Shown here piece by piece: positions 44,317 to 55,595 of a stretch of 64,000 nt of DNA (position 1 is its first letter; each line of letters begins with the position of its first letter). Location: NCBI RefSeq assembly GCF_000285835.1, contig NZ_HE978600.1, positions 159,102 to 223,101 on the forward strand. Direction: 5' to 3'. Made by a program: the position numbers and the translations under genes. The DNA comes from Brevibacterium senegalense. Its GTDB lineage: Bacteria > Actinomycetota > Actinomycetes > Actinomycetales > Brevibacteriaceae. The notes under the pieces were generated by a model. That model was given only the letters and a program-made list of their open reading frames with translations, did not search any database and was not told where the DNA came from.

Positions 44317-44344
44317 CGTCCCCGGTCACCACTGTCCGGGGACG
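44317..44344. terminator. hairpin downstream of pgi (first of two)
   Basis: CGTCCCCGG (44317-44325) pairs perfectly with CCGGGGACG (44336-44344) around a 10-nt loop. It begins 13 bases after the pgi stop. The arms share GTCCCC/GGGGAC with the palindrome family but are separated by a loop. Confidence 0.7.
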
Positions 44345-44345
44345 C

Positions 44346-44390
44346 AGCACGGGGCCCGGAGGAGGCTGGCTCTCCTCCGGGCCCCGTGCT
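44346..44390. terminator. strong bidirectional terminator between pgi and secG
   Basis: AGCACGGGGCCCGGAGGAG (44346-44364) and CTCCTCCGGGCCCCGTGCT (44372-44390) are fully complementary 19-nt arms with a GCTGGCT loop, the strongest hairpin in the window. It separates the convergent tkt-tal-pgi and gap-pgk-tpiA-secG operons. Confidence 0.92.
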
Positions 44391-44460
44391 GTCCCGGTGC
44401 TGCCCCGGTGCTGTCAGTGCCGGTTCGTCGCAGCGCCGGTGCGCCGACCGGCCCTCGCGC

Positions 44461-44703
44461 TCACTGGAAGCGGACGACGACTCCGATGAGGATGATGCTC
44501 GCGACCCAGACGATCGCGACGAGTGCGGTGAAACGGTTGAGGTTGCGCTCCGCGACTCCCGACGAGCCCAGCGACGAGCTCATGCCGCCGCCGAACATGT
44601 CCGACATGCCTCCGCCCTTCCCCTTGTGCATGAGGATGAGCATCGTGAGGAAGACACTGGTCAGGATGAGGACCGCGATGAGCGTCCAGTTGAGGATCTC
44701 CAT
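44461..44703 (-). CDS. secG: preprotein translocase subunit SecG
   Basis: 80-residue membrane protein with two helices (about 5-25 and 56-76) around the conserved loop LMHKGKGGGMSDMFGGGM, the SecG signature. It assists SecYEG protein export. It is the last gene of gap-pgk-tpiA-secG, as in most actinobacteria, seven bases after tpiA. The ATG at 44703 is the only reasonable start. Confidence 0.95.
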   Translation of the reverse strand: MEILNWTLIAVLILTSVFLTMLILMHKGKGGGMSDMFGGGMSSSLGSSGVAERNLNRFTALVAIVWVASIILIGVVVRFQ

Positions 44704-44710
44704 AGTGGCC

Positions 44711-45505
44711 TCAGTCTACTCGGTGCACGGCGCGGATGAGTTCAGCGAAACCCGTGGGGTGCAGGCTGGCGCCGCCCACCAGCGCTCCGTCGACGTCCGG
44801 ACCCGCGACCAGTTCCGCCGCGTTGTCCGCCGTGACGCTGCCGCCGTAGAGCACACGGGCCGTCCGTGCCACTCCCTCGCCGTGCACCTCCGCGAGGCGA
44901 CCCCGGATCGCCGCCGCCATCTCCTGCGCGTCCGCGGGTCCGGCGGTCTCGCCCGTCCCGATCGCCCACACGGGCTCGTAGGCGATGACGAGGCCGCCGA
45001 GGTCGTCGGCACCGATCCCGTCGAGGGCACCGTCCACCTGGTACAGGACGTGGGCGACGTGATCGCCCGCGTCGCGGACCTCGCTGGGCTCGCCCACGCA
45101 GAGGACGGGGGTGAGGTCGTGCCGCAGCGCGGCGCGCAGCTTCGCGGCCACGAGCGCGTCGTCCTCGCCGTGGTGCGCTCGGCGCTCGCTGTGGCCCACG
45201 AGCGCGTAGGTGCAGCCCAGGCGCGACAGGAAGGCGCCGGAGACCTCGCCGGTGTAGGCGCCGGAGTCGTGGGGCGACAGATCCTGCGCACCGTATGTGA
45301 GGTCCATCCGCTCGCCCTGGATGAGCGTCTGCGCGGACCGGAGGTCCGTGAACGGGGGGATCACCGCGACGTCGATCCGATCGAGGTCGACGGACAGATC
45401 GCGCAGCGCCCACGACAGCTTCTGGATGAGTGTGAGCGCCTCGAAGTGATCGAGGTTCATCTTCCAGTTGCCCGCGATGAGCGGGGCCCGGTTCGTCTCC
45501 ACCAT
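44711..45505 (-). CDS. tpiA: triosephosphate isomerase
   Basis: 264-residue TIM barrel. Catalytic residues are Lys15 ([11 protein letters not shown]), His105 (ALVGHSERR) and Glu177 ([12 protein letters not shown]); phosphate-binding GGSVTADNA and LVGGASL are present. The ATG at 45505 has GGAGG ten bases upstream. An in-frame GTG at 45514 overlaps the pgk stop (GTGA), but the ribosome-binding site would then be only one base away, so it is second choice. Confidence 0.95.
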   Translation of the reverse strand: MVETNRAPLIAGNWKMNLDHFEALTLIQKLSWALRDLSVDLDRIDVAVIPPFTDLRSAQTLIQGERMDLTYGAQDLSPHDSGAYTGEVSGAFLSRLGCTYALVGHSERRAHHGEDDALVAAKLRAALRHDLTPVLCVGEPSEVRDAGDHVAHVLYQVDGALDGIGADDLGGLVIAYEPVWAIGTGETAGPADAQEMAAAIRGRLAEVHGEGVARTARVLYGGSVTADNAAELVAGPDVDGALVGGASLHPTGFAELIRAVHRVD

Positions 45506-45510
45506 CGTGC

Positions 45511-46734
45511 TCACCCCTCCAGCACCGCGAGGCCCGGCAGGACGCGGCCCTCGAGGAATTCGAGCGAGGCGCCACCGCCGGTCGAGATGTGGCCGAAGTC
45601 GTCGTCCGCGAAGCCCAGGGCGCGCACGGCCGCGGCGGAGTCGCCGCCGCCCACCACGGTGAGTCGGCCGGACTCGCGTCCGCCGTGGGCCGTCGTGAGG
45701 GACTCCGCGACCGCACGGGTGCCCTCGGCGAAGGCGGGGAACTCGAAGACGCCCATGGGACCGTTCCAGAAGACCGTCCGCGCCTGCGCCGCGCGTGCCG
45801 CGAACGTCCGGGCGGCCTCGGGGCCGATGTCGAGGCCCAGGGCGGTGGCGCCGCCGGGCGTCTGTTCGAGCGCGTCGACCTGCGCGGTCCAGTGCGCCGC
45901 CTCGCGGTCGAAGGACTCCGCCATGACGATGTCCTGCGGCAGGAGGATCTCGACGCCGCGCTCCTCCGCCTTCCGCAGATAGCCGCGCACCGTCTCCAGC
46001 TGGTCCTCCTCGACGAGGCTCGCGCCGATCGCGTGACCCTGCGCCTTGAGGAACGTGAAGACCATCCCGCCACCGATCATGAGGACGTCCGCGCGCTCGA
46101 GGAGGCTGTCGATGACCCCCAGCTTGTCCGACACCTTCGAGCCGCCCAGGATGACGGCGTACGGGCGTGCGGGGTCCTCGAGCAGACGTCGCGAGACCTC
46201 GACCTCCGCCGCGACGAGACCGCCCGCGTAGGCCGGCAGGCGACGCGCGATGTCGACGACGCTCGCCTGCTCGCGGTGGACGACGCCGAAGCCGTCGGAC
46301 ACGAACAGGTCCGCGAGCTCCGCGAGGCCGTCCGCGAACGCACCCCGCTCCCCCGCGTCCTTCGAGGTCTCCCGCGGGTCGAACCGAAGGTTCTCCAGCA
46401 GGGCGACCTGGCCGTCGGCCAGCCCCTCGACCGTCTCCCGCGCGCTCTCGCCCACGGTGTCGTGGGCGAAGGCGACGGGGCGGCCCAGTTCCTCGGCCAG
46501 GGCGACGGCGACGGGAGCCAGCGACAGCTCCGGCACCCGCTCGCCCTGGGGGCGCCCCAGGTGCGCTGCGACGACGACCCGGGCCCCGGCCTCGGCGAGG
46601 GCTCGGATGGTCGGCACGGACGCGGTGATCCTGCCCCGGTCGGTGATCTCGCCGTCCCGCAGCGGGACGTTGAGGTCGCTGCGGACGAGGACGCGCCTGC
46701 CCGCGACGGCGACGGCGGGAGTGAGGATCTGCAT
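45511..46734 (-). CDS. pgk: phosphoglycerate kinase
   Basis: 407-residue glycolytic kinase. The N-domain shows [18 protein letters not shown], then HLGRPQG and [11 protein letters not shown]; the C-domain has [25 protein letters not shown] and [12 protein letters not shown] followed by [15 protein letters not shown]. All are family signatures. It lies 29 bp after gap and just before tpiA. The ATG at 46734 follows an AAAGG site. Confidence 0.96.
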   Translation of the reverse strand: MQILTPAVAVAGRRVLVRSDLNVPLRDGEITDRGRITASVPTIRALAEAGARVVVAAHLGRPQGERVPELSLAPVAVALAEELGRPVAFAHDTVGESARETVEGLADGQVALLENLRFDPRETSKDAGERGAFADGLAELADLFVSDGFGVVHREQASVVDIARRLPAYAGGLVAAEVEVSRRLLEDPARPYAVILGGSKVSDKLGVIDSLLERADVLMIGGGMVFTFLKAQGHAIGASLVEEDQLETVRGYLRKAEERGVEILLPQDIVMAESFDREAAHWTAQVDALEQTPGGATALGLDIGPEAARTFAARAAQARTVFWNGPMGVFEFPAFAEGTRAVAESLTTAHGGRESGRLTVVGGGDSAAAVRALGFADDDFGHISTGGGASLEFLEGRVLPGLAVLEG

Positions 46735-46763
46735 GGAGGGCCTTTCCGGTGGGTGAGGGCGAC

Positions 46764-47768
46764 TCAGCCCAGCTGGGTCGCGATGTGGACGGTGAGGTCG
46801 AGGAGGCGGTGCGAGTACCCCCACTCGTTGTCGTACCAGGCGATCACCTTGAGCTGATCGCCCACCTGCTCCGTCAGGAGCCCGTCGACGATCGCGGAGT
46901 GCTCGTCCATGACGATGTCGGAGGAGACGATCGGGGCCTCCGTGTACGCGAGGATGCCCGCGAGGGGACCTGCGGCGGCCTCGCGCAGGAGGCGGTTGAC
47001 CTCGTCCGCGTCCGTGTCCCGCTCCGGCGTGAACACGAGGTCGACGAGCGAGCCGGTGGGGACGGGCACGCGCACGGCGAGACCGCTGAGCCGGCCATCC
47101 AGCTCCGGCAGGACCGTCCCCACCGCGGCGGCGGCACCCGTCGTCGTCGGCACGACGTTGACGGCGGCGGCCCGGGCCCGGCGCAGGTCCTTGTGGTTGC
47201 CGTCGACCAGACGCTGGTCGCCCGTGTACGCGTGGATCGTGGTCATGAGGCCGGACCGGATCCCGATGCCTTCGTGGAGGACCTTCGCGACCGGGGCGAG
47301 GCAGTTCGTCGTGCACGAGGCGTTCGACACGATCGTGTGACGCTGCGGATCGAAGTCGGTGTGGTTGACGCCCATGACGAACATGCCGTCGACGCCCTTG
47401 CCGGGCGAGGACATGACGACGGTGCGGGCGCCGGCGTCCAGGTGGCCGCGCGCCTGGTCCGCGCTGCGGAACCGCCCGGTGGCCTCGATGACGATGTCGA
47501 CGCCGTACTCGCGCCACGGGATCTCCGCGGGTGTCGAGTGGGCGGTCGCGCGGATGGTGCGGCCGTCGACGATGATCGAGTCCTCGTCGTGGTCGACAAC
47601 GGCGTCGAGGCGCCGCCAGACGGAATCGTAGGCGAGGAGGTGGGCCAGCGAGGCGTTGTCCGTGAGGTCGTTGATCGCGACGACCTCCACGTCCGGGTGG
47701 GTGAGTGTCTGGCGGAGGAAGGACCGTCCGATGCGTCCGAAGCCGTTGATTCCGATGCGAGTGGTCAT
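46764..47768 (-). CDS. gap: glyceraldehyde-3-phosphate dehydrogenase, type I
   Basis: 334-residue NAD-dependent enzyme. The Rossmann start is [15 protein letters not shown], and the catalytic Cys152 is in [19 protein letters not shown] and [15 protein letters not shown] follow. It opens the gap-pgk-tpiA-secG operon. TAGAAT on the minus strand (47807-47802) is a good -10, and GAGGAG lies about nine bases before the ATG. Confidence 0.96.
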   Translation of the reverse strand: MTTRIGINGFGRIGRSFLRQTLTHPDVEVVAINDLTDNASLAHLLAYDSVWRRLDAVVDHDEDSIIVDGRTIRATAHSTPAEIPWREYGVDIVIEATGRFRSADQARGHLDAGARTVVMSSPGKGVDGMFVMGVNHTDFDPQRHTIVSNASCTTNCLAPVAKVLHEGIGIRSGLMTTIHAYTGDQRLVDGNHKDLRRARAAAVNVVPTTTGAAAAVGTVLPELDGRLSGLAVRVPVPTGSLVDLVFTPERDTDADEVNRLLREAAAGPLAGILAYTEAPIVSSDIVMDEHSAIVDGLLTEQVGDQLKVIAWYDNEWGYSHRLLDLTVHIATQLG

Positions 47769-47801
47769 GGAGAGGCGCTCCTCAGATCGTAGGGTGATCC
47801 C

Positions 47802-47807
47802 ATTCTA
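47802..47807 (-). promoter_or_regulatory. -10 element of gap
   Basis: TAGAAT (read on the minus strand) lies 33 bp before the gap ATG in the 54-bp gap after whiA, so the glycolytic operon can be transcribed apart from whiA. Confidence 0.5.
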
Positions 47808-47822
47808 TCGACTGCGGAGCGG

Positions 47823-48806
47823 TCATTCGTCCTCGAGCATGTCCGCCGTGATGTTGGCGTCCGTGCCCGGGATCCCCAGCTCCTCCGCCCGCTTGTCCGC
47901 CGTCGCGAGCAGGCGGCGGATGCGGCCGGCGACCGCGTCCTTCGTCATGACCGGATCCGCCAGCTGGCCCAGCTCCTCGAGCGAGGCCTGCTTGTGGGTG
48001 AGCCGCAGCCGGCCCGCGTACCGGAGGTGCTCCGGCACCTCATCGCCCAGAATCTCGAGAGCCCGTTCGACACGGGCGCCGGCGGCCACCGCGGCGCGGG
48101 CGGACCGGCGGAGATTCGCATCGTCGAAGTTCGCCAGCCGGTTGGCGGTCGCCCGCACCTCGCGCCGCATCCGGCGCTCCTCCCACACGAGCACCGCATC
48201 GTGGGCGCCCATCCGGGTCAGCAGCGCGGCGATCGCGTCCCCGTCGCGGATGACGACGCGATCCGTGCCGCGGACCTCACGGGCCTTCGCGGCGATGTCG
48301 AGGCGGCGGGCCGCGCCCACGAGGGCGAGGGCGGCCTCGGGACCGGGGCACGTGACCTCGAGGGCGGCGGAGCGGCCGGGCTCCGTGAGCGATCCGTGCG
48401 CCAGGAAGGCGCCGCGCCAGGCCGCCTCGCAGTCCGCGACCGCCCCGCCCACGATCGTCGAGGGCAGTCCACGGACGGGACGGCCGCGCGCGTCCAGGAG
48501 GCCCGTCTGCCGGGCGAGCGAGGCGCCGTCCTGCGCGATGCGGACGAGGTACCTGCTGCCGCGGCGCAGACCTCCCCCGGTGATCGCGACGATCTCCGCC
48601 GTGTGGCCGAAGAGCCCCCGGATCTCCGCGCGCAGGCGGCGCGCCGCAGCCGCCGTGTCCAGTTCCGATTCGACGAGGACGGCGCCGCCGGAGAGGTGGA
48701 GGGCGGACGAGAACCGGAGGATCGACGTCACCTCCGCCTTGCGCGCGGACACCCGCGTCACCTCGAAGCGGGCGAGCTCGTCCTTCACCTGCGCGGTCAG
48801 CGCCAT
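47823..48806 (-). CDS. whiA: WhiA sporulation/cell-division regulator family protein
   Basis: 327-residue DNA-binding protein. The N-terminal part is a LAGLIDADG homing-endonuclease-like fold without nuclease residues ([16 protein letters not shown] is its central helix), and the C-terminal helix-turn-helix is [20 protein letters not shown]. In streptomycetes WhiA works with WhiB at sporulation; in non-sporulating actinobacteria it affects cell division. The ATG at 48806 is five bases after GGAG; a GTG at 48812 touches that site. It lies 31 bp after yvcK. Confidence 0.94.
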   Translation of the reverse strand: MALTAQVKDELARFEVTRVSARKAEVTSILRFSSALHLSGGAVLVESELDTAAAARRLRAEIRGLFGHTAEIVAITGGGLRRGSRYLVRIAQDGASLARQTGLLDARGRPVRGLPSTIVGGAVADCEAAWRGAFLAHGSLTEPGRSAALEVTCPGPEAALALVGAARRLDIAAKAREVRGTDRVVIRDGDAIAALLTRMGAHDAVLVWEERRMRREVRATANRLANFDDANLRRSARAAVAAGARVERALEILGDEVPEHLRYAGRLRLTHKQASLEELGQLADPVMTKDAVAGRIRRLLATADKRAEELGIPGTDANITADMLEDE

Positions 48807-48837
48807 GGGCACTCCTTCTCCTTCCGACCGACTGTCC

Positions 48838-49902
48838 TCACCACGTGTCCTCCCTCAGGAGACCGCGGTCGAGCAGCAGATCACGGTAGCAGGCCGCGAG
48901 CTTGAGGCTGTCATGCTGGCGCGGGCGGCGGGATGTGAGCGGATGCGTGCGGACCTCCGCGCCGAAGAGCTCCGAGGCGATCCGGACGAGGGCGGACTCC
49001 TTCGCCGCGGCGGCGGCGTCGACGAGCACGAAGTCGAGGCGCAGGTCCGGCGCGTGCCGGTGCAGCGACTGCAGGTGGTCGACGAGGGAGAGGTCGACCG
49101 TCTCCCCCGGCGCCGCGCCCAGGTTGAGCGTGAGCGTCTTGAGGGCCCGCGAGCGGACGATCGCGTCCGCCAGCTGGGGCACGAGCAGGTGGGGCATGAC
49201 CGACGTGTACCAGGAGCCGGGCCCCAGGTTGAGCACGTCCGCCGCCTCGACCGCCGCGATCGTCTCGCTGCGGGCCGGGGGCGAGGCCGGGTCGAGCCGG
49301 ACCTCCTCGACGCGGCCCGGTGTCGCGGCCAGCACGGACTGGCCGCGGATGACCTCCGGCGCACCGGCCGCGGCCGTCACGACGTCCGCCTCGATCGTGA
49401 GGGGGACGGACGACATGGGCAGGACGCGGCCGTGCGCCCGCAGCAGACGCGCGATCCAATCGAGTCCCACGACGTGGTCCTCGTGGATCTGCCACAGCGC
49501 GGCGATGAGGAGGTTGCCCACCGCGTGCCCCTCGAGGGCCCCCCTCGAGGCGAAGCGGTGCTGCATGACCCCGCGCCACACCCGGCCCCATTCGCCGTCG
49601 TCGCAGAGTGCCGCCAGCGCCATGCGCAGGTCACCCGGCGGCAGGCCGCCCATCTCCGCACGCAGGCGTCCGGACGACCCTCCGTCGTCCGCGACGGTCA
49701 CGACGGCGGTGAGGTTCTCCGTGATGAGCCGGAAGGCGCGCAGCGCTGCGTAGAGCCCGTGGCCGCCGCCGAAGCTCACGATCCGGGGCTCGTCGCTGCT
49801 CTCGCTGTCCTGCGGGGTGCTGCCCAGGAGGCCACCCAGCAGCAGCGGCAGCTCCTCCGTGCTGGGGGCCCGGCCCATGTCCGGCACCCGACCGCCGCTC
49901 AC
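48838..49902 (-). CDS. yvcK: YvcK/CofD-like gluconeogenesis factor
   Basis: 354-residue CofD-fold protein. The nucleotide-sugar binding motif [15 protein letters not shown] is followed by [25 protein letters not shown] and [19 protein letters not shown] are typical of YvcK. In B. subtilis and mycobacteria it binds UDP-sugars and affects cell-wall precursor supply. The GTG start overlaps the rapZ stop (GTGA). An N-terminal extension of about 35 residues precedes the core. Confidence 0.93.
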   Translation of the reverse strand: MSGGRVPDMGRAPSTEELPLLLGGLLGSTPQDSESSDEPRIVSFGGGHGLYAALRAFRLITENLTAVVTVADDGGSSGRLRAEMGGLPPGDLRMALAALCDDGEWGRVWRGVMQHRFASRGALEGHAVGNLLIAALWQIHEDHVVGLDWIARLLRAHGRVLPMSSVPLTIEADVVTAAAGAPEVIRGQSVLAATPGRVEEVRLDPASPPARSETIAAVEAADVLNLGPGSWYTSVMPHLLVPQLADAIVRSRALKTLTLNLGAAPGETVDLSLVDHLQSLHRHAPDLRLDFVLVDAAAAAKESALVRIASELFGAEVRTHPLTSRRPRQHDSLKLAACYRDLLLDRGLLREDTW

Positions 49903-50792
49903 GACTTCTCCAGATCACGGTGGCGGACGGAGACGCGCAGGCCGGTCGCCTGCCGCAGCCGGCGGGCGAGCTCCTCGGACATCGCGACGGAGCGGTGGCG
50001 ACCGCCCGTGCAGCCCACGGCGACGGTCGCGGAGGAGCGACCGTCCTCGAGGTAGCCGCGCACCACCGTCGCGAGCGCCTGGGTGTACTCGTCGAGGAAC
50101 TGCGAGGCGATCGGCTTCTGGAAGACGTAGTCGGCGACCTCTGAATCCGTGCCGTCGAACGGGCGCAGGTGCGGCACCCAGTGCGGGTTGGGGAGGAAGC
50201 GCACGTCCGCGACGTGGTCCGCGTCCGTGGGGATGCCGTGCTTGAAGCCGAAGCTCATGACGGTCAGCCGCAGGGTGTCCCCCGCCTCCGCCGCGAACGC
50301 CTGGCGGACCTCCTTGGCGAGCTCGTGGATGTTGAGCGTGGAGGTGTCGATGACGACGTCCGAGCGGTGCTTGACGTTCTCCAGCGCCGCGCGCTCCGCG
50401 GTGATGCCGTCCAGCAGCGTCCCGTCGCCCTGCAGGGGGTGCGGTCGACGGACGGATTCGAACCGGCGGACGAGGATGTCGTCCGCCGCCTCGAGGAAGA
50501 GGACGCGCAGCGCGACGCCCTGATGGAGGTACTCGTCGACCGCGGAGGCCAGATCCGCGCGCTGCGCCGCGCGGCCGCGGATGTCCGTCACGATCGCGAC
50601 ACGGGGCAGAGCGCCCTCCGCACGGCCCACCAGCTCGAGGAGCGGCGCGATCATCGCAGCGGGCAGGTTGTCGACGACGTACCAGTCGAGGTCCTCCAGC
50701 ACCCGCGCGGCCGTCGACTTGCCCGCACCGGACATACCGGTCACGAGCACGACTTCGGGCAGCTGAGCGCGAGCGGAGGTGTCAGCTGTCAT
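49899..50792 (-). CDS. rapZ: RNase adapter/nucleotide-binding protein RapZ (YvcJ)
   Basis: 297-residue ATP/GTP-binding protein. Walker A is GMSGAGKS (19-26), followed by DWYVVDNLP. The C-terminal domain shows MSFGFKHGIPTDAD, DVRFLPNPHW and VAVGCTGGRHRSVAMSE. In actinobacteria the role is not RNase E-linked as in E. coli and remains loosely defined. It overlaps the uvrC end by 11 bases, and its stop overlaps the yvcK start. Confidence 0.93.
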   Translation of the reverse strand: MTADTSARAQLPEVVLVTGMSGAGKSTAARVLEDLDWYVVDNLPAAMIAPLLELVGRAEGALPRVAIVTDIRGRAAQRADLASAVDEYLHQGVALRVLFLEAADDILVRRFESVRRPHPLQGDGTLLDGITAERAALENVKHRSDVVIDTSTLNIHELAKEVRQAFAAEAGDTLRLTVMSFGFKHGIPTDADHVADVRFLPNPHWVPHLRPFDGTDSEVADYVFQKPIASQFLDEYTQALATVVRGYLEDGRSSATVAVGCTGGRHRSVAMSEELARRLRQATGLRVSVRHRDLEKS

Positions 50793-52662
50793 CAGTGGTC
50801 GTCCCTTCTGCGAGTCCTGCGTGAATCGTAGCCGCAAGAGCGGCGCCCACGCCCTGGACCTCCTGCAGCTGCTCGACCGTCGCCGCGCGCACACGGGCGA
50901 CGGAGCCGAACCTCGCCAGCAGGGCCTTCTGCCGCGCCGGCCCCAAACCGGGGATCCCGTCGAGGGCCGACGCCGTCGCGGACGCGGCCCGCTTCTTCCG
51001 GTGGTACGTGATCGCGAAGCGGTGGGCCTCGTCGCGGATCCGCTGGAGCAGGTAGAGGCCCTCCGAGCTGCGTGGGAAGACCGTGGGGTACTCCTCGCCG
51101 GGCAGCCAGACCTCCTCGAGGCGCTTCGCCAGACCCGCGACGGCGATCTGCGCGAGCCCCAGGTCGTCGAGGGCGCGCCGCGCGGCCGCCACCTGCGGCG
51201 GACCGCCGTCGACCAGCAGCAGCGACGGGCGGTAGCCGAACCGCTCGTCGGGCTCCTCCGCCGCGAGGCTCTCGAGATAGCGGGTGAAGCGCCGGGACAC
51301 GACGTCGTACATCGCGGACGTGTCGTCGCGCGCGGCGTCCCCGCGCACAGAGAAGTGCCGGTAGTCGCGCTTGAGCGGCAGCCCGTCCTCGAAGACGACG
51401 AGCGAGCCCACGACGTCCTGCCCCTGCGTGTGCGAGTTGTCGATGCACTCGATCCGCATGGGCGGTTCGTCGAGCCCCAGGACCTCGTGCACCTCGCGCA
51501 TGGCCTCGCTGCGGGTCGTGAGGTCGGAGGCGCGGCGCGTGCGGTGCAGCACGAGGGACTGCTGGGCGTTCTGCCGGACGGTCTCGAGCAGGGCGGCCTT
51601 CTCCCCCCGCTCAGGCACCCGCAGCGTCACCCGGCGACCGCCGCGACGCTCGCGCAGCCAGTCCGCGACGGTGTCCGCGTCCTCCGGCAGCACGTCGACG
51701 AGCACCTCGGCCGGGACCCCCTGCGGGTCGACCTCCCCGTACGCCTGCCGCAGGTAGTCCGCGACCAGCTGGGCCGGTGTCGCGTCCTCGAGGCGCTCGA
51801 CGATCCAGCCGCGCTCACCGCGGATACGCCCGCCGCGCACGTGGAAGACCTGGACCGCGGCCTCGAGCTCGTCATAGTGGACGGCGAAGACATCGCAGTC
51901 CGCATTCATCGAGAGCACGACGGCGTTCTTCGCCAGCACCTTCTCCAGCGCCTGGATCTCGTCGCGCAGGCGGGCGGCCCGCTCGTAGTCCAGCTCCTGG
52001 GCCGCGTTCGCCATCTCCTTCTTCCGCTGGGAGATGAGCGTGCCGGTGGAGCCGGACATGAAGTCCCCGATCCCGCGGACCAGCTCGCGGTGCTCGTCCT
52101 CCGACACCCGCCCCACGCACGGGGCGGAGCACTTGTCGATGTAGCCCAGCAGGCAGGGGCGGCCGCTGCGTTCCGCGCGCTGGAGGACGCCGGACGTGCA
52201 CGTGCGGACGGGGAACACCTGGAGCAGCAGGTCGAGAGACTCGCGGATCGCCCAGGCCTGGCCGAACGGTCCGTAGTACGTGATGCCCTTCTTCCGCTTG
52301 CCGCGCGTCACGTAGACGCGCGGGATGCGGTCCTTCGTCGTGATCGCGAGGTACGGGTAGGACTTGTCGTCCCGGAACATGACGTTGAACCGCGGACTGA
52401 ACTCGCGGATCCACGTCCACTCCAGCTGGAGTGCCTCGACCTCCGTTCCGACGACGGTCCATTCGACGGACGCCGCGGAGTGCACCATGCGGAACGTGCG
52501 GGGGTGGAGGCCCGCCGGATCCGCGAAGTACGAGTTGAGCCGCTGCCGGAGGTTCTTCGCCTTGCCCACGTAGAGGATCCGCCGGTCCTCGTCGCGGAAG
52601 CGGTAGACGCCGGGGGATGTGGGGATCTCCCCCGACGCGGGACGGTACTCACTGGGGTCCAC
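50782..52662 (-). CDS. uvrC: excinuclease ABC subunit C
   Basis: 626-residue nuclease of nucleotide excision repair. An N-terminal GIY-YIG domain ([10 protein letters not shown] with [10 protein letters not shown]) is followed by the Cys-rich [13 protein letters not shown], the UVR motif ([20 protein letters not shown]), the RNase H-like C-terminal nuclease ([20 protein letters not shown], with [11 protein letters not shown]) and HhH motifs at the end. The GTG at 52662 has GGAGG eight bases upstream and overlaps the uvrA stop by 14 bases. Confidence 0.95.
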   Translation of the reverse strand: MDPSEYRPASGEIPTSPGVYRFRDEDRRILYVGKAKNLRQRLNSYFADPAGLHPRTFRMVHSAASVEWTVVGTEVEALQLEWTWIREFSPRFNVMFRDDKSYPYLAITTKDRIPRVYVTRGKRKKGITYYGPFGQAWAIRESLDLLLQVFPVRTCTSGVLQRAERSGRPCLLGYIDKCSAPCVGRVSEDEHRELVRGIGDFMSGSTGTLISQRKKEMANAAQELDYERAARLRDEIQALEKVLAKNAVVLSMNADCDVFAVHYDELEAAVQVFHVRGGRIRGERGWIVERLEDATPAQLVADYLRQAYGEVDPQGVPAEVLVDVLPEDADTVADWLRERRGGRRVTLRVPERGEKAALLETVRQNAQQSLVLHRTRRASDLTTRSEAMREVHEVLGLDEPPMRIECIDNSHTQGQDVVGSLVVFEDGLPLKRDYRHFSVRGDAARDDTSAMYDVVSRRFTRYLESLAAEEPDERFGYRPSLLLVDGGPPQVAAARRALDDLGLAQIAVAGLAKRLEEVWLPGEEYPTVFPRSSEGLYLLQRIRDEAHRFAITYHRKKRAASATASALDGIPGLGPARQKALLARFGSVARVRAATVEQLQEVQGVGAALAATIHAGLAEGTTTDDS

Positions 52663-55558
52663 GGACCCCCCTCCGCGCCAGCACCTCTGCGAGGTACTCG
52701 CCCGTGTGGCTGCCGGGGACCTGCGCGACCTCCTCCGGCGTGCCCTCAGCGACGACGGTGCCGCCGCCGCGGCCGCCCTCCGGCCCCAGGTCGATGATGT
52801 GGTCCGCGCTGGCGATGACATCGAGGTTGTGCTCGATGACGAGGACCGTGTTGCCCTTGTCGACGAGGCTCTGGAGGACGGTCAGGAGGCGCGAGATGTC
52901 CTCGAAGTGCAGGCCCGTCGTGGGCTCGTCCAAGACGTAGACGGTGCGCCCGCGGGTGCGCTTCTGCAGCTCCGCGGCGAGCTTGACGCGCTGCGCCTCG
53001 CCGCCGGACAGGGTCGTCGCGGGCTGGCCCAAGCGCACATAGCCCAGGCCTACGTCCACGAGGGTGACGAGGTGGCGCGCGATCGCGGGCACGGCCTCGA
53101 AGAAGCTGGCGGCCTCCTCGATCGGCATGTCGAGCACCTCCGCGATCGACTTCCCCTTGAAGGTCGCCTCGAGCGTCTCCCGGTTGTAGCGGGCGCCGTC
53201 GCAGACCTCGCACGGGACGTACACGTCCGGCAGGAAGTTCATCTCGATCTTGATCGTGCCGTCGCCCTTGCAGTTCTCGCAGCGCCCGCCCTTGACGTTG
53301 AACGAGAACCGGCCCGGCTGGTAGCCGCGGATCCGGGACACCTCCGTCTCCGAGAAGAGGCGGCGCACGTGGTCGAAGACGCCCGTGTACGTGGCGGGGT
53401 TGGACCGCGGCGTCCGGCCGATGGGCGACTGGTCGACGTGGATGACCCTGTCGAGGTGCTCCAGACCGGTCACGCGCTTGTGGCGGCCCGGGACGCGCTT
53501 GGCGCGGTTGAGCTTGTTCGCCAGCTCCGTGTAGAGGATGTCGTTCACGAGGGTCGACTTGCCGGAGCCGGAGACGCCGGTGACCGCGGTGAGCACGCCC
53601 AGCGGGAACTCGACCGTCACGTCCCTGAGGTTGTTCTCGCGGGCGCGCTCGACGCGGAGCGTGCGCTCCGGATCCGCCGCCCGCCGCTGGTCGGGCACCG
53701 CGATGCTGCGACGTCCGGACAGGTAGTCGCCCGTGAGCGAGCGGGGAGCGTCGGCCAGGCCCGCCACCGGTCCGGAGTAGACGATCTCGCCCCCGTGCTC
53801 GCCGGCGCGCGGACCGATGTCGACGATCCAGTCCGCCGCGTCGATCGTCTCCTCGTCGTGCTCGACGACGATGAGGGTGTTGCCCAGGTCGCGCAGCTTC
53901 GCGAGCGTGCCGATGAGGCGCCGGTTGTCCCGCTGGTGCAGGCCGATGCTGGGCTCGTCGAGCACGTAGAGGACGCCCACGAGGCCGGAGCCGATCTGCG
54001 TGGCCAGGCGGATCCGCTGCGCCTCCCCGCCGGAGAGCGTCCCGGCCGTCCGGTCGAGACTCAGGTAGTCGAGACCCACGTCCAGCAGGAACCGCAGGCG
54101 GGCGTTGATCTCCTTCATGACCTGCGCGGCGACCTGCGCGTCCCGGTCGGACAGGGTGAGTCCGGCAAGGAACTCCGCGGCCTCGTCGATCGGCTTGCGC
54201 GACAGATCCGCGATCGAGATCCCGCCCACGGTGACAGCGAGGACCTCCGGACGCAGGCGCGCGCCCTCGCAGACGGTGCACGGGATCTCCCGCATGTACT
54301 CCTCGTACCGCTCCCGGGACGACTCGGATTCCGTCTCCTGGTGCTTGCGGAGGATGTACTGGACGACGCCCTCGAATCCGGTCGAGTAGGTGCGCTCGCG
54401 GCCGAACCGGTTGCGGTAGCGGACCTGCACCTTGTGGTCCTTGCCGTCCAGCAGTGCGCGACGCGCGGCGGCGGGGAGGTCCTTCCACGGGGTGACGAGG
54501 TCGAAGCCCAGGTCGTCGCCCAGGCCCTTGACGATGCGCAGGAAGTACTGGGACGTCGTCTTCCCGGTGGCCCACGGCGCGATCGCGCCCTCCGTGAGGG
54601 TGAGGTCCTCGTCCGGGACGACGAGGGACTCGTCGACACTCAGCCGCGTCCCGATGCCGTCGCACGCCGGGCACGCGCCGAAGGGCGCGTTGAACGAGAA
54701 GGTGCGGGGTTCGATCTCGTCGAGGACGAGGGGGTGGTCGTTGGGGCAGCGGAGATTCTCCGAGAACGTCCGCACCGTCCCCTCGTCGACCAGTTCGACG
54801 TCGATCCGACCCTCCGCCAGCCCCAGGCCGGTCTCAACGGAGTCCGCGAGGCGCTGTCGGATCCCCTCGCGCACCACCACGCGGTCGACGATGACGGAGA
54901 TCGTGTGCTTGTACTGCTTCTTCAGCTCCGGCGGATCGTCCAGGCGGATCTGCTCGCCGTCGACGACGGCGCGGGAGTAGCCCTGCGCCAGCAGCTGCGG
55001 GAACAGGTCCTTGAACTCGCCCTTCCGATTGCGGACCAGGGGGGCGGCGATGATGAGCTTCGTGCGCTCCGGCAGCTCGAGGAGACGGTCCACGATCTGC
55101 TGCGGCGACTGCTTCTCGATCTCCTCCCCGCACGTGGGGCAGTGCGGGATCCCGATCCGGGCCCAGAGGAGGCGCAGGAAGTCGTGGACCTCCGTGATCG
55201 TGCCCACGGTGGAGCGGGGGTTCTTCGACGTCGACTTCTGATCGATCGACACCGCCGGCGACAGGCCCTCGATGAAGTCGACGTCCGGCTTGTCGACCTG
55301 CCCCAGGAACTGCCGGGCGTAGGACGACAGGGACTCCACGTAGCGGCGCTGGCCCTCCGCGAAGATCGTGTCGAAGGCCAGCGAGGACTTGCCCGACCCG
55401 CTCAAACCGGTGAACACAACCATCGAGTCGCGCGGGATCGTGACGGAGGCGCTCTTGAGGTTGTGGGCGCGGGCGCCCTGCACCCGGATGACGGGGGCGT
55501 CGTCGTGCGTGCGGCCGTCCGGTGCGGTGCGCGGGAACTGGTCCGTGGAGCTCTGCAT
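52649..55558 (-). CDS. uvrA: excinuclease ABC subunit A
   Basis: 969-residue damage-recognition ATPase with two ABC modules. The first Walker A is [14 protein letters not shown] and the second is [14 protein letters not shown]. Zinc-finger cysteines are visible in [26 protein letters not shown], then CENCKGDG and CEVCDGARY. The ATG at 55558 is five bases after GGAG; a GTG at 55564 is too close. TACAGT on the minus strand (55576-55571) is a -10 candidate. No SOS box is seen here. uvrC follows with overlap. Confidence 0.96.
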   Translation of the reverse strand: MQSSTDQFPRTAPDGRTHDDAPVIRVQGARAHNLKSASVTIPRDSMVVFTGLSGSGKSSLAFDTIFAEGQRRYVESLSSYARQFLGQVDKPDVDFIEGLSPAVSIDQKSTSKNPRSTVGTITEVHDFLRLLWARIGIPHCPTCGEEIEKQSPQQIVDRLLELPERTKLIIAAPLVRNRKGEFKDLFPQLLAQGYSRAVVDGEQIRLDDPPELKKQYKHTISVIVDRVVVREGIRQRLADSVETGLGLAEGRIDVELVDEGTVRTFSENLRCPNDHPLVLDEIEPRTFSFNAPFGACPACDGIGTRLSVDESLVVPDEDLTLTEGAIAPWATGKTTSQYFLRIVKGLGDDLGFDLVTPWKDLPAAARRALLDGKDHKVQVRYRNRFGRERTYSTGFEGVVQYILRKHQETESESSRERYEEYMREIPCTVCEGARLRPEVLAVTVGGISIADLSRKPIDEAAEFLAGLTLSDRDAQVAAQVMKEINARLRFLLDVGLDYLSLDRTAGTLSGGEAQRIRLATQIGSGLVGVLYVLDEPSIGLHQRDNRRLIGTLAKLRDLGNTLIVVEHDEETIDAADWIVDIGPRAGEHGGEIVYSGPVAGLADAPRSLTGDYLSGRRSIAVPDQRRAADPERTLRVERARENNLRDVTVEFPLGVLTAVTGVSGSGKSTLVNDILYTELANKLNRAKRVPGRHKRVTGLEHLDRVIHVDQSPIGRTPRSNPATYTGVFDHVRRLFSETEVSRIRGYQPGRFSFNVKGGRCENCKGDGTIKIEMNFLPDVYVPCEVCDGARYNRETLEATFKGKSIAEVLDMPIEEAASFFEAVPAIARHLVTLVDVGLGYVRLGQPATTLSGGEAQRVKLAAELQKRTRGRTVYVLDEPTTGLHFEDISRLLTVLQSLVDKGNTVLVIEHNLDVIASADHIIDLGPEGGRGGGTVVAEGTPEEVAQVPGSHTGEYLAEVLARRGVRGPQ

Positions 55559-55595
55559 TTTCACTCCCCCACTGTATCGACCGGGACGGACGCAC

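Noticed and set aside
55559..55595. LexA box before uvrA (and before uvrB at 61907-62008)
   Set aside because: No GAAC-N4-GTTC pattern is present in either gap; only -10 boxes are seen.
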